A DNA stretch of 42,427 nt, taken from contig DCAF01000012.1 of assembly GCA_002311915.1 (NCBI GenBank), forward strand, positions 21,992-64,418, in the 5' to 3' direction. The notes under the pieces were generated by a model. That model was not told the origin of the DNA, searched no databases, and saw only the letters and a list, made by a program, of their open reading frames with translations. This stretch comes from Sulfurovum sp. UBA1140 (lineage in GTDB: Bacteria > Campylobacterota > Campylobacteria > Campylobacterales > Sulfurovaceae). Made by a program: the position numbers and the translations under genes. Below, one piece after another: positions 25,243 through 33,976 of this stretch. Each line of letters opens with the position of its first letter. The stretch's first letter is position 1.

Positions 25243-26688
25243 ATGAACATTAAAAAAAGAGCATTAACATTTGAAGATGTATTGTTGGTACCACAACATT
25301 CGTTAGTTTTACCTAAAGAGGTATCTATAAAAAGTAATCTAACCAAGCGTGTAACACTTAATATCCCTTTGGTTTCAGCAGCAATGGATACAGTGACCGA
25401 GTATAAAGCAGCGATTGCCATGGCTCATTTGGGAGGCATTGGAATTATTCATAAAAATATGGATATTGAGACCCAAGCCAAACAGATTACCAAAGTTAAA
25501 AAATCAGAGAGTGGGATTATTATTGATCCTATCTATATTGCTCCAGATAAAACCGTAGCCGATGCTGATCTCTTGATGGATGAGTATAAAATTTCTGGTG
25601 TACCTGTGGTGAATGCCAATATGAAACTGTTGGGTATTATTACCAATCGAGACATGCGTTTTATTACCGATATGACAGCCACCATCGAAGATGTAATGAC
25701 CAAAGCACCACTGGTAACAGCCAGACCAGGAATTACACTTGAAGATGCAGCTAAAGTGCTTCAAGCACATAAAATAGAAAAGCTTCCTATTGTAGATGAA
25801 AATGATATACTTCAAGGTCTTATTACCATTAAAGATATTGAGAAGAAACAGAAGTTTCCCAGTGCCAATAAAGATGAACATGGACGACTTAGAGTTGGGG
25901 CAGCCATTGGTGTAGGGCAACTTGATCGTGCAACAGCGTTGGTTGAAGCAGGTGTGGATGTATTGGTACTTGATTCGGCTCATGGACATTCACAAGGAAT
26001 TATTGATACTCTCAAACTGATTAAAAAAGAGTTGGATGTTGATGTAATTGCAGGAAATATTGCTTCTGGTGCTGCAGCTAAAGATTTAATTGAGGCAGGT
26101 GCTGACGCTGTTAAAGTAGGTATTGGTCCTGGGTCTATCTGTACAACTCGAATTGTAGCAGGTGTGGGTGTTCCACAAATGTCAGCCATTGATGAGGTAG
26201 CTTTGGTCGCTAATCCACTCGGTGTGCCTGTAATTGCCGATGGTGGTATTAGGTTTTCAGGAGATGTAGCCAAAGCTTTAGCTGTGGGAGCAAGTTCTGT
26301 AATGTTAGGTTCAGCATTGGCAGGAACGTATGAAGCCCCTGGCGAGATGATTCTGTTTAACGGAAGACAGTTTAAAGAGTACCGTGGTATGGGAAGTATT
26401 GGTGCGATGACCAAAGGGAGTACCGACAGATATTTCCAAGAGGGAACGGCTGCCGATAAACTGGTTCCAGAAGGGATTGAGGGGCGTGTGCCGTATCGTG
26501 GTAAAATATCGTCAGTCATTCATCAGATGGTGGGTGGCTTAAGAAGCTCGATGGGGTACTGTGGTTCTGAATCAATCAAGGTCTTTTGGGAAAAAGCTGA
26601 GTTTGTTGAGATTACGAGTGCAGGGCTTAAAGAGAGTCATGTTCATGATGTCACCATTACCAAAGAGTCACCAAACTATCACGCGTAA
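25243..26688 (+). CDS. guaB: Inosine-5'-monophosphate dehydrogenase
   Basis: A 481-aa enzyme making XMP from IMP with NAD+, the committed step of guanine nucleotide synthesis. The catalytic cysteine is in VGIGPGSICTTRIV (C300). Two CBS domains occupy about residues 95-200, and the mobile flap region (GSTDRYFQEG, then EGRVPYRG) is present. It starts 15 bases after gatA and is probably cotranscribed. A hairpin terminator follows. Confidence 0.97.
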   Translation: MNIKKRALTFEDVLLVPQHSLVLPKEVSIKSNLTKRVTLNIPLVSAAMDTVTEYKAAIAMAHLGGIGIIHKNMDIETQAKQITKVKKSESGIIIDPIYIAPDKTVADADLLMDEYKISGVPVVNANMKLLGIITNRDMRFITDMTATIEDVMTKAPLVTARPGITLEDAAKVLQAHKIEKLPIVDENDILQGLITIKDIEKKQKFPSANKDEHGRLRVGAAIGVGQLDRATALVEAGVDVLVLDSAHGHSQGIIDTLKLIKKELDVDVIAGNIASGAAAKDLIEAGADAVKVGIGPGSICTTRIVAGVGVPQMSAIDEVALVANPLGVPVIADGGIRFSGDVAKALAVGASSVMLGSALAGTYEAPGEMILFNGRQFKEYRGMGSIGAMTKGSTDRYFQEGTAADKLVPEGIEGRVPYRGKISSVIHQMVGGLRSSMGYCGSESIKVFWEKAEFVEITSAGLKESHVHDVTITKESPNYHA

Positions 26689-26700
26689 CGGTATTTTTTT

Positions 26701-26729
26701 AGGGGGATAACTCTTTATCTTATCCTCCT
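26701..26729 (+). terminator. Terminator after guaB
   Basis: AGGGGGATAA (26701-26710) pairs with TTATCCTCCT (26720-26729), ten pairs including one G-U, with a nine-base loop. It is followed by CTTTCACTTTT. It lies 12 bases after the guaB stop. Confidence 0.6.
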
Positions 26730-26813
26730 CTTTCACTTTTCTATCACTTTTATAAAATAAAACCCCATTTTAAAGAGACTGAAACTATTTATTGCTAAAA
26801 TTCCATATTGCTG

Positions 26814-26819
26814 TATAAT
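26814..26819 (+). promoter_or_regulatory. -10 box (TATAAT) for the TerB-like gene
   Basis: TATAAT in TTGCTGTATAATGCAAG, 32 bases before the ATG. TTGC and GCAA flank it as a small dyad. Confidence 0.6.
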
Positions 26820-26850
26820 GCAAGATAATATTTAAAATAATGGAGAAAAA

Positions 26851-27270
26851 ATGGGACTTTTTGATAAATTTTCATCAAACGTAGAGTTAACCCCTGCTAT
26901 TGCTTTGGCAAGTAGTATGGTATATATGATGGCATCGGATGGTGAATTAGCAGATCAAGAGATGAACTATCTTTTTGTAACCCTTCAATCGTTTGGTGAC
27001 CCACAAGAGTTGGTAGACAGTGCATCAAAATATGCAAAAAAGAATGATTTAAAGACCTTTCAAAAAGAGGCAAATGAGATTTTAAGTGATGATCAAAAGA
27101 TGACACTTTTAGCAAATCTTATTGATTTACTTTTAGCCGATGGAAGTGCAGAAGAGGAAGAGCAAGAGCTATTCTTTACGTTTGCAGATGCATTTGGTGT
27201 AAGCGAAGAGGATATATCTCCGTATATTGATATTATTTCAGTTAAGAACGATTTCGCTGTTTTTCTATAA
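26851..27270 (+). CDS. TerB-like domain protein
   Basis: A 139-aa acidic, all-helical protein. The paired segments MASDGELADQEMNYL (27-41) and LLADGSAEEEEQELF (about 93-107) are the two acidic D-G-x-x-x-x-E repeats of the TerB/DjlA-N fold, which can bind divalent metal. TerB proteins are linked to tellurite and envelope stress, though their exact role is unsettled. The gene is a single unit with its own promoter and terminator. Fold assignment is likely; function is not established. Confidence 0.7.
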   Translation: MGLFDKFSSNVELTPAIALASSMVYMMASDGELADQEMNYLFVTLQSFGDPQELVDSASKYAKKNDLKTFQKEANEILSDDQKMTLLANLIDLLLADGSAEEEEQELFFTFADAFGVSEEDISPYIDIISVKNDFAVFL

Positions 27271-27276
27271 ACCAAT

Positions 27277-27306
27277 AGGTATATAAGGTTCTTGCCTTAT
27301 ATATCT
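27277..27306 (+). terminator. Terminator after the TerB-like gene
   Basis: A 12-pair stem (AGGTATATAAGG with CCTTATATATCT, one G-U) closes a six-base loop TTCTTG. A T-rich tract ending in ATTTTTTAA follows. Confidence 0.75.
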
Positions 27307-27369
27307 TTATAATCTCTCTATTTTTTAATCCCAAATCGTTAAAATACGGTTATTGAAATAAGGATTAAA

Positions 27370-28572
27370 ATGCACCACTTAAAATCACTCAATGTTCAAG
27401 TTTTTCTTGGAATTATCTTAGGAATTCTCTTTGGTATCTTATTACCATCTATTGCTTTAGAGCAAAAACTCATCGGAGATATGTTTGTCGCCCTGCTTAA
27501 AATGTTGGTCGTACCTTTAGTATTTGCTTCTATCTACACAGCATTAACAGGTTTGGGTTCGGTTGAAAAACTTAAGAGTATCGGTTTAAAGACCATTGGA
27601 CTCTATCTATTAACCACAGCTCTTTCTGTATTTTTGGCGATTCTTGTTATGAATATTTTTCCCATTGGAGAACCCATCAGTTCAGCAGGATTAGAGTATG
27701 CCAAAGCCACTGAAATTAAACCCTTCTCTTTTCATGATATGATTATGAGTTTTATCCCTTCTAATGTTTTTAATGCACTAGCGAGTGGATATATGATGCA
27801 GGTGATTGTTTTTGCTATTTTCTTGGCACTGGCATCATTTAAATTAGATCAGAAGCACCAAGATATACTCTTTGACTTTTTTACTGCCATTAACAACTCT
27901 ATGTTCCATATTGCTAAATGGGTAATTAACTTAACACCTATTGGTGTCTTTTCATTAATTTCATATATTATTGCCAAGCAGGGCATTGATGTTATCTTGG
28001 GCTTGTGGGAGTATGTTTTAGTCGTTTTAGGTGTACTAATTATTCATGCGGTTGTAACGCTTCCAATGGTGTTGGCATTTTTTACAAAGATAAACCCTTA
28101 CCAATATCTCAATGCTGTTAAAGAATCAAGCATTATGGCATTCTCAACTGCTTCAAGTGCTGCAACACTACCTGTAAGCCTTCAAGTCGTACAAGAGAAG
28201 GGTGGAGTAAGTAAAGACAGTGCAGGTTTTGTATTGCCTCTAGGTGCTACGGTATCAATGGATGGAACAGCATCTTATTTGACCATTGCTGTACTTTATA
28301 TTGCCAATTTAGCAGGGGTAGAGATGACCCTAGGTGACCAACTAATTTTAGGGGTAACCGTGGTTGCACTTAGTGTTGGTGTGGCTGCACTTCCTAGTGC
28401 CTCTTTGGTCATGATGGTGGTAATTTTAAATCAGGTAGGACTACCTGTAGAGTATTTGGCAATTATCGTGGCGGTTGATAGAATTTTAGACATGGCTCGA
28501 ACCTCTTTGAATGTTACTTCTGACTTGGTGGTAACAAAAATTGTGGATGTCTTGGGTAAAAAGAGCAGTTAA
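27370..28572 (+). CDS. Dicarboxylate/amino acid:cation symporter (DAACS family)
   Basis: A 400-aa inner-membrane carrier of the GltP/DctA family with about eight membrane segments and two re-entrant loops. The serine-rich motif FSTASSAATLPVSLQ, VLPLGATVSMDGTA (with conserved MDGTA) and DRILDMARTSLNVTSDLV are all present. It should import glutamate, aspartate or C4-dicarboxylates with Na+ or H+. The DRxLDMxRTxxNVxxD motif in this class is more common in glutamate/aspartate carriers than in DctA, but the substrate is uncertain. Confidence 0.92.
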   Translation: MHHLKSLNVQVFLGIILGILFGILLPSIALEQKLIGDMFVALLKMLVVPLVFASIYTALTGLGSVEKLKSIGLKTIGLYLLTTALSVFLAILVMNIFPIGEPISSAGLEYAKATEIKPFSFHDMIMSFIPSNVFNALASGYMMQVIVFAIFLALASFKLDQKHQDILFDFFTAINNSMFHIAKWVINLTPIGVFSLISYIIAKQGIDVILGLWEYVLVVLGVLIIHAVVTLPMVLAFFTKINPYQYLNAVKESSIMAFSTASSAATLPVSLQVVQEKGGVSKDSAGFVLPLGATVSMDGTASYLTIAVLYIANLAGVEMTLGDQLILGVTVVALSVGVAALPSASLVMMVVILNQVGLPVEYLAIIVAVDRILDMARTSLNVTSDLVVTKIVDVLGKKSS

Positions 28573-28598
28573 ATTTATGAATTGTGTTAGAAATTAAG

Positions 28599-28604
28599 TA
28601 TAAT
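28599..28604 (+). promoter_or_regulatory. -10 box (TATAAT) for the exported protein gene
   Basis: TATAAT in TTAAGTATAATCACG, 34 bases before the ATG at 28638, after an AT-rich stretch. There is no clear -35 box. Confidence 0.6.
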
Positions 28605-28637
28605 CACGTTATAAAATATAAAAAGGAATAGATTAAC

Positions 28638-29255
28638 ATGAGAAAAACTATACTGTTATTAACCACATTACTCTTTGGAACAGCATGTACAAATGGCACT
28701 CCAAATATTGAAAATAGTCGAGTTGTAGCCGAAAAAAATAGTGAAATGATGGGTTTAAAAAGTGCTTTAACAAATTATACTGATGCCACCATTAACAATG
28801 ATATTGATACGCTAATAACCTTTGTCTACCCCAAGGTTTTTACGCTTCTCTCTAAAGAGAAGATGATTGCAATGTTAAAACAGATGTATGCGAGTGATAA
28901 AGCTCCTAAAATTACGGCGATAGAACATACAAACTTTTCTCCTATTGAGAGCTATAAGGGGGGATCGTTTTCGATTGTTACTTCATTCATGTCGATGGAG
29001 CTCAGTTCTCCTGCTGTGGATAACCCAAAGTTGGAAGATATGATGTGTGAGATGCTAGAACGACAGATGGGTAAAGATGCTGAAGTACGTCTAGATAAAG
29101 ATAAACATGTTTTCTTTGTTAAGAAAAAGAGTAAAGTTATTGGTATTAAAGAGGGGAAAGAGGGGTGGAAATTTATAGGATATGCACAGGCTAAAAAATA
29201 TACAGCAAGAGATATTATTCCTAAAGCTGTTTCTAAAAAAATAAACAGCTTGTAA
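28638..29255 (+). CDS. Exported protein of unknown function, possible lipoprotein
   Basis: A 205-aa protein with an N-terminal signal (MRKTILLLTTLLFGTAC). The Cys at 17 could be lipidated, but the residue three before it is Gly rather than Leu, so the lipobox is imperfect. The mature part (NYTDATINNDIDTLITFVYP, then ISKEKM-like and KKKSKVIGIKEG) looks like a small alpha/beta domain of the NTF2-like sort, but I cannot name a family with confidence. It has its own promoter and shares a bidirectional terminator with the next, convergent gene. Confidence 0.6.
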   Translation: MRKTILLLTTLLFGTACTNGTPNIENSRVVAEKNSEMMGLKSALTNYTDATINNDIDTLITFVYPKVFTLLSKEKMIAMLKQMYASDKAPKITAIEHTNFSPIESYKGGSFSIVTSFMSMELSSPAVDNPKLEDMMCEMLERQMGKDAEVRLDKDKHVFFVKKKSKVIGIKEGKEGWKFIGYAQAKKYTARDIIPKAVSKKINSL

Positions 29256-29260
29256 AGTAT

Positions 29261-29294
29261 AAACTTTTAAGATGAAGATTCATCTTAAAAGTTT
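29261..29294. terminator. Bidirectional terminator, perfect 16-base inverted repeat
   Basis: AAACTTTTAAGATGAA (29261-29276) is followed by two bases and its exact complement TTCATCTTAAAAGTTT (29279-29294). It lies between two convergent genes whose stops are at 29255 and 29300. It has A-rich and T-rich arms at both ends, so it can serve both transcripts, although it is low in GC. Confidence 0.75.
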
Positions 29295-29299
29295 TAAAG

Positions 29300-30640
29300 T
29301 TAATTTTTAATAATATCACCAAGCATAAATGAGAGTTCTAACGCCTGAGAGGCATTAAGTCTGGGGTCACACTGTGTGTGATACCTGCTGGTTAAGTCAT
29401 TCTCTGTAAGTGGACATGATTTACTACCTGTACACTCGGTAACATTGTTTCCTGTCATCTCAAGGTGAATTCCCCCTGCAACCGTTCCCATCTCTTTATG
29501 AATGGCAAAGAACTGTTCGACTTCAGAAAGAATGTTATCAAAATTTCTTGTTTTAAAACCATTTGAAGTTTTTTCTACATTACCATGCATGGGATCACAA
29601 GACCAAACGACATGTCTGCCTTCATCACGAACACGTTTGAGTAGTTTTGGAAAAAACTCTTGAATTTTACTCGCACCCATACGTACAATAAGGTTTAATC
29701 TACCCTCTTCATTCTCTGGGTTAAGTGCATCAATAAGTTCAATAAGTTCATCTTCACCCATACTTGGTCCTACTTTACAACCAATAGGGTTTTGAATGCC
29801 TCTAAAGTATTCGATATGTGCTTCGGTTAGGTTTCGTGTTCTATCGCCAATCCAGAGCATGTGTGCAGAGCAGTCATACCACTTTTGATCGGTCTCATCT
29901 TCTCTGGTTAGTGCCTCTTCATAGTTTAAAAGCAGTGCCTCATGAGAGGTAAAGAGGGTGGTTTGGTGCAGTTGAGGAGTAATGTCACTGGTTAATCCAC
30001 AAGCCGCCATAAATTTCATTGAGTTATCAATTTTTTTACTTAATTCATCATATTTTTGCCCCAGTGGATTGTCTTTAATGAAATCTAAGTTCCATTGGTG
30101 TACTCGGTTTAAATCTGCCAATCCTCCTCGTGCAAAGGCTCTAACAAGGTTCATGGTAGCAGCCGCTTGATTATAAGCTTTAATCATGTTTTCAGGATTA
30201 GGAACTCGTGCCTCTGAAGTGAAATCCATACCGTTAATAATATCACCACGATAAGAGGGGAGTTTAACACCATCAATCTCTTCAAAATCAGAACTTCTAG
30301 GTTTTGCAAACTGTCCTGCTATTCTTCCTACTTTAACAATAGGTTTACCTGTAGAGTACATTAGTACCATGTTCATCTGTAACATAAGTTTAAACAGGTT
30401 TTTAATGTTTGGTGAGTTAAAATTAGCAAAACTCTCTGCACAGTCACCACCTTGAAGTAAAAAGGCTTCGCCTCTTCCTACTTGTGCTAATTTTTCTTTG
30501 AGCGTTCTGGCTTCTCCTGCAAAGATTAGTGGTGGGTAGGCACTTAGTTCTTTTTCTACCTTCTTAAGTGCCTCTTGGTCTGGATAGGTTGGTTGTTGCT
30601 TTATGGGAAATGTTCTCCAACTACTTGGTGTCCAACTCAT
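29300..30640 (-). CDS. 3-deoxy-7-phosphoheptulonate synthase, class II
   Basis: A 446-aa DAHP synthase of the plant/class II type, the first step of the shikimate pathway. It begins MSWTPSSWRTFPIKQQPTYPD, a typical class II start. Motifs include LLQGGDCAESF (metal-binding Cys), VGRIAGQFAKPRSS, WIGDRTR, GCKVGPSM and VWSCDPMHGN. The C-terminal GGIHLEMTGNNVTECTGS is also conserved. There is no regulatory extension. It is a single gene, ending at the bidirectional terminator. Confidence 0.96.
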   Translation of the reverse strand: MSWTPSSWRTFPIKQQPTYPDQEALKKVEKELSAYPPLIFAGEARTLKEKLAQVGRGEAFLLQGGDCAESFANFNSPNIKNLFKLMLQMNMVLMYSTGKPIVKVGRIAGQFAKPRSSDFEEIDGVKLPSYRGDIINGMDFTSEARVPNPENMIKAYNQAAATMNLVRAFARGGLADLNRVHQWNLDFIKDNPLGQKYDELSKKIDNSMKFMAACGLTSDITPQLHQTTLFTSHEALLLNYEEALTREDETDQKWYDCSAHMLWIGDRTRNLTEAHIEYFRGIQNPIGCKVGPSMGEDELIELIDALNPENEEGRLNLIVRMGASKIQEFFPKLLKRVRDEGRHVVWSCDPMHGNVEKTSNGFKTRNFDNILSEVEQFFAIHKEMGTVAGGIHLEMTGNNVTECTGSKSCPLTENDLTSRYHTQCDPRLNASQALELSFMLGDIIKN

Positions 30641-30952
30641 GATATATGTCCTTCAAAAAATAAATTCTGAAAGTATACCTTAGAAGAGGTTTATTTTTTA
30701 TTTTTTTACTTTATATAAAGAGAATAGAGATAATTTCAATCTTAAATATTATAAAAAATTATTTAATATTAAAAACAATAATAAACAAATAAAAGTAATT
30801 AATATTATTCTAAACTTAATTAATATTGAGGTAAATACGAATATAAAAAGAGTTAATCTCTTTTGTAGGACAATGTGAGACGTTATTAACAATCTTTTCT
30901 AATTATAAGCTGTTTATTATAGCCTTTAAAATGAAATTAAAACTCTTTTCGA
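30641..30952. other. AT-rich intergenic region
   Basis: Very AT-rich spacer between the divergent DAHP synthase and rplU genes. It should contain the promoter of the former. A seven-base hairpin (AAAAGAG, TTAAT loop, CTCTTTT; 30846-30864) is present. I see no coding frame, RNA gene or repeat of note. Confidence 0.6.
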
Positions 30953-30958
30953 TATAAT
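30953..30958 (+). promoter_or_regulatory. -10 box (TATAAT) for rplU-rpmA
   Basis: TATAAT in CTTTTCGATATAATCTC, 66 bases before the rplU start, giving a leader of about 60 bases that contains a hairpin. Confidence 0.65.
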
Positions 30959-30976
30959 CTCAAACTTTTTAAAAAA

Positions 30977-30998
30977 TGCCAATACTATTTTATTGGTA
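30977..30998 (+). promoter_or_regulatory. Hairpin in the rplU leader, possible ribosomal protein operator
   Basis: TGCCAATA pairs with TATTGGTA (eight pairs, one G-U) around CTATTT, in the 5' leader of rplU. Ribosomal protein operons are often controlled by such leaders. Autoregulation by L21 is an inference. Confidence 0.4.
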
Positions 30999-31024
30999 CA
31001 ATAATAATTAATGAAGGGTTTGCA

Positions 31025-31330
31025 ATGTACGCAATCATTAAAGCAAGTGGTCAACAGTTCAAAGTTCAAGAGGGTGATATCATCTGTTTTGACAAAATGA
31101 GTTTAGAGCCAAAAAGTGCTGTAGAATTCAAAGAAGTTCTAGCACTAGATAACGGTGAATTAACTGTAGGTACTCCTTTTGTAGAGGGTGTAGTGGTTAA
31201 GGGTGAGGTGATTAACGAAGGTCGTGACAAAAAAGTTATCATCTATAAGAAAAGAAGAAGAAAAGATTCAAAACTTAAAAGAGGTTTCAGAAGAGACTTT
31301 ACTAGAGTTAGAATTACAAGCATAGCATAA
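31025..31330 (+). CDS. rplU: 50S ribosomal protein L21
   Basis: A 101-aa large-subunit protein binding 23S rRNA. The start MYAIIKASGQQFKVQEGD and the C-terminal KVIIYKKRRRKDSKLKRGFR are characteristic. Length is typical. It is followed ten bases later by rpmA, the standard pairing. Confidence 0.98.
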   Translation: MYAIIKASGQQFKVQEGDIICFDKMSLEPKSAVEFKEVLALDNGELTVGTPFVEGVVVKGEVINEGRDKKVIIYKKRRRKDSKLKRGFRRDFTRVRITSIA

Positions 31331-31340
31331 GGAGCATAAT

Positions 31341-31595
31341 ATGGCACACAAAAAAGGTCAAGGGTCAACTCAAAATAACCGTGATTCAGCTGGTCGTCGT
31401 TTAGGCGTTAAGAAATATGGTAGTGAAACTGTTATTCCTGGTAATATTATTATCAGACAAAGAGGAACAAAAGTTCATCCAGGTACAGGTGTAGGTATGG
31501 GTAAAGATCATACTATCTATGCACTTATTGAAGGCGTTGTTAAATTTAGCAATGTTAATAAAAGCAAAAAAAGAGTCTCTGTAGTACCCGTGTAA
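31341..31595 (+). CDS. rpmA: 50S ribosomal protein L27
   Basis: An 84-aa protein whose N-terminus (MAHKKGQGSTQNNRDS) reaches the peptidyl transferase centre. GGAGCATAAT gives the ribosome site. The motifs RRLGVKKYGSE and RQRGTKVHPGTGVGMGKDHT are intact. There is no extra N-terminal leader of the kind cleaved in Firmicutes. Confidence 0.98.
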   Translation: MAHKKGQGSTQNNRDSAGRRLGVKKYGSETVIPGNIIIRQRGTKVHPGTGVGMGKDHTIYALIEGVVKFSNVNKSKKRVSVVPV

Positions 31596-31604
31596 GTTTA
31601 TATT

Positions 31605-31640
31605 AAATGAGTTCTTTGCACTGGGTGCTGGAATTCATTT
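31605..31640 (+). terminator. Terminator after rpmA
   Basis: An imperfect stem (AAATGAGTTC with GAATTCATTT, extended by TTGCA/TGC-type inner pairs) is followed by a seven-T run (31638-31644) and TCTCTTC. It lies nine bases after the rpmA stop. Confidence 0.75.
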
Positions 31641-31679
31641 TTTTCTCTTCTTCTCTAAATCATTCTATTTTAAATCTGT

Positions 31680-31685
31680 TATAAT
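31680..31685 (+). promoter_or_regulatory. -10 box (TATAAT) for mtnK
   Basis: TATAAT in ATCTGTTATAATTCTTT, 28 bases before the mtnK ATG, after the rpmA terminator. AAAGGA is the ribosome site. Confidence 0.65.
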
Positions 31686-31712
31686 TCTTTTTTAATTGTA
31701 AAAGGAATAATT

Positions 31713-32930
31713 ATGTTGTATAAAATATTAACAACCGATATACTCAAAGCTTATATTTTGGATATAGAAGAGGTTAGCACCTATCTTCAAGAGGGCCATA
31801 TAGAGATTCATGAGATTGGTGATGGTAATCTTAATTTTGTTTATAATGTAATGAATATAGATACAAAAAGAGGTATTATTGTTAAACAAGCCGTTCCCTA
31901 TTTGCGTATTGCAGGAGAGGGGTTTCCCCTTTCACGAGAACGTATCTCTTTTGAGATTAGGGCATTAGGCTTTTATCAAGAGGTAGTACCACACCTTGCA
32001 CCCAAAATTTATTATGCCGATGAAGCGATGAGTTTACTGATTATGCAGAATCTTTCAGAGCATATTATTATGCGAAAAGGGTTGATTGATGCACTCTATT
32101 ATCCTAATTTTACTGAGCATATCTCTACTTTTTTGGCTCGAACACTCTTTTTCTCCTCTTCACTTTATCTTAATAGTGCAAAAAAACGGGCATTAGTTGA
32201 TAAATTTAATAGCAATCGAGAGTTATGTAAACTAACCGAAGATTTTGTTTTTACCCTCCCTTTTATGGAAGATGAGACCAATGATATTAATCCTGATTTA
32301 TTCAATGAAGCCTATGCACTCTTTGCTGAAAATAGATTTAAAAAAAATGTGCTTAAACTAAAATATATATTTATGACACAGAGTGACGCACTGCTTCATG
32401 GGGATTTACATACAGGTTCAATTATGCTTAACCAAAAAGAGACTTATGTTATTGACCCCGAGTTTGCATTTGTTGGGCCTTTTGCTTTTGATATAGGTGC
32501 TTTAATTGCCAATATGATTAACGCTTATTTATCACATTTTTATAGAAGTGAGAATAGAGAGTATCAAATGTGGATTTTAGAGAGTATACGAGAGGTTTAT
32601 ATCAAGTTTGAAAACAAGTTTCTAGCACTATGGTCACAATACCCTAACTCTGCACTACTCAAAGAGGGATTTATTTGTGAAAATGAACTTAATGAGTTTA
32701 AAGCAGAGTTTATGCAGAATATTTTTTCACAAAGTGTCGGTTTTGCAGGGTGTAAAATAGCTCGACGGGTATTTGGTATTGCAGGGGTAGAGGATATTCG
32801 AGGGATTGAAGATAGAGAAAGAAGAGCCAATGCAGAACGATTAGCACTTCGTATTGGTAAAGATTTAATTTTAAATTATGAGACCATTACCAATGTTGAT
32901 ATGTTAATTGCTAGAGTAGAAAAGGGTTAA
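31713..32930 (+). CDS. mtnK: S-methyl-5-thioribose kinase
   Basis: A 405-aa kinase of the APH-like fold that phosphorylates methylthioribose from methylthioadenosine breakdown. The N-terminal nucleotide loop is EIGDGNLNFVYNV. The catalytic motif is LLHGDLHTGSIM, followed by VIDPEFAFVGPFAFDIGALIAN. The partner isomerase mtnA lies about 5.5 kb downstream in its own operon. It has its own promoter. Its stop codon is in the loop of its own terminator. Confidence 0.92.
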   Translation: MLYKILTTDILKAYILDIEEVSTYLQEGHIEIHEIGDGNLNFVYNVMNIDTKRGIIVKQAVPYLRIAGEGFPLSRERISFEIRALGFYQEVVPHLAPKIYYADEAMSLLIMQNLSEHIIMRKGLIDALYYPNFTEHISTFLARTLFFSSSLYLNSAKKRALVDKFNSNRELCKLTEDFVFTLPFMEDETNDINPDLFNEAYALFAENRFKKNVLKLKYIFMTQSDALLHGDLHTGSIMLNQKETYVIDPEFAFVGPFAFDIGALIANMINAYLSHFYRSENREYQMWILESIREVYIKFENKFLALWSQYPNSALLKEGFICENELNEFKAEFMQNIFSQSVGFAGCKIARRVFGIAGVEDIRGIEDRERRANAERLALRIGKDLILNYETITNVDMLIARVEKG

Positions 32931-32941
32931 GCTTTTCTACT
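32915..32941 (+). terminator. Terminator overlapping the mtnK stop codon
   Basis: AGTAGAAAAG (32915-32924) is the last coding sequence of mtnK and pairs perfectly with CTTTTCTACT (32932-32941). The TAA stop (32928-32930) is in the seven-base loop, and six T residues begin at 32941. Confidence 0.85.
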
Positions 32942-32950
32942 TTTTTGGTT

Positions 32951-33502
32951 CTATTTTTTACTTTCTTTAGCTTTTGTTGCTAAAAAAGCATCGAATTCTT
33001 CTTGAGAAAGTGTTACTTTACTGCTTAACATACCTAGAAATTTACTCATTTTATAATGTACTTTACACCCCTCTAGGTTATAGATTTTTTCGTAAAAGGC
33101 AACATCTCTATAAGAGATATAAACTTGACCATCTTTGGCTTTATAAACGAGCATCTTTAGTGGTAAATCAAGCCCTGCTTTTGGGTCTTTGGTCATCATC
33201 TTTAGACCCACTTTTGGTTTTCCAAAGATAAGCAGTTGTGCTTCGTCAATATCGGCTCCACCTGCTTTTTTTGCATTGGCTTGGTGATCAATTCGGTTAA
33301 ATACATTGGCACCTTTTTTAGTTACCAGTGTTTCTAGTCGGTTCATGGTCGTATTAACATCAACAGCACTCTGTTTGGTAACAATGCCATGCTCATCTAT
33401 CTGAGTTGTTTTAACTTCGGTTTTATTAGGAGTTGTTGGCTCATTTGCCATTAATAGGGTACTAAGACCTAGTGCTAAACTGATGGTAAGTAGTTTTTTC
33501 AT
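32951..33502 (-). CDS. Exported DUF302 domain protein
   Basis: A 183-aa periplasmic protein with a clear signal peptide (MKKLLTISLALGLSTLLMAN). The rest is a DUF302 domain: MNRLETLVTKKGANVFNRID, QLLIFGKPKVGLKMM, LDLPLKMLVYKAKDGQVYIS. The family is common in sulfur-oxidising bacteria, often next to Sox or sulfide-oxidising enzymes, but its function is unknown. Divergent from it lies a fragment resembling a sulfide dehydrogenase. Confidence 0.85.
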   Translation of the reverse strand: MKKLLTISLALGLSTLLMANEPTTPNKTEVKTTQIDEHGIVTKQSAVDVNTTMNRLETLVTKKGANVFNRIDHQANAKKAGGADIDEAQLLIFGKPKVGLKMMTKDPKAGLDLPLKMLVYKAKDGQVYISYRDVAFYEKIYNLEGCKVHYKMSKFLGMLSSKVTLSQEEFDAFLATKAKESKK

Positions 33503-33674
33503 ATTTAATCCTTAAGAGGTATTTTTGATAACTATACAAACAGTTATGTTAAATAGGACTTAATTACTCCTAAATTATATTTTAGATATAAACAGGTTAT
33601 ACTTTAAGTAATTATTAATACAAATAAAATATAATCTTATAATAATTATAATAAAAATTAATAATATAGTCTGA

Positions 33675-33962
33675 ATGAATAATATTTCAAGACAAGCTTC
33701 GGCAAGTGTGGGGATGTTAACGGGTGAGAGCATTGCCAATCGAATTTTAAATGGTAAAGATGAGATAGATTTTACGAAAGCAGGGATTACTTGTTACTCA
33801 ATGGTCTCGACCAATCCACTCACTGCGATAGAGATTGCAAAAGATACCATTGTAACCAAAGAGGGATTGGCTAAGGCAGGTACTTCAACACTGAATTTTC
33901 GTGATGGAATGGGGCTAATTGGTTGGTATCAAGCGATGGTGGAGACACCTTTTAAATATTAA
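33675..33962 (+). pseudogene. C-terminal remnant of flavocytochrome c sulfide dehydrogenase (FccB/SoxF-like)
   Basis: A 95-aa frame from ATG 33675. Its segments SASVGMLTGESIANRILNG, ITCYSMVSTNPLTAIEI and the end GWYQAMVETPFKY look like the C-terminal flavin-binding domain of flavocytochrome c sulfide dehydrogenase (TCYS near the middle, WY near the end). The full protein is about 400 aa; the FAD/NAD domains are absent. A stop codon directly precedes the ATG and no ribosome site is visible, so it is probably a decayed gene, though a short expressed protein cannot be excluded. Upstream 33503-33674 is AT-rich non-coding. Confidence 0.5.
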
Positions 33963-33976
33963 ACTAAAGGATAAGA

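Noticed and set aside
25980..26519. A long reverse-strand open frame (179 codons) opposite guaB
   Set aside because: It is a shadow of the strongly conserved guaB frame; its translation is rich in Pro, Ser and Ala with no family match.
30641..30952. A tRNA or small RNA gene in the AT-rich spacer before rplU
   Set aside because: No cloverleaf, no GC-rich stems and no conserved tRNA motifs were seen; only a short AT hairpin is present.
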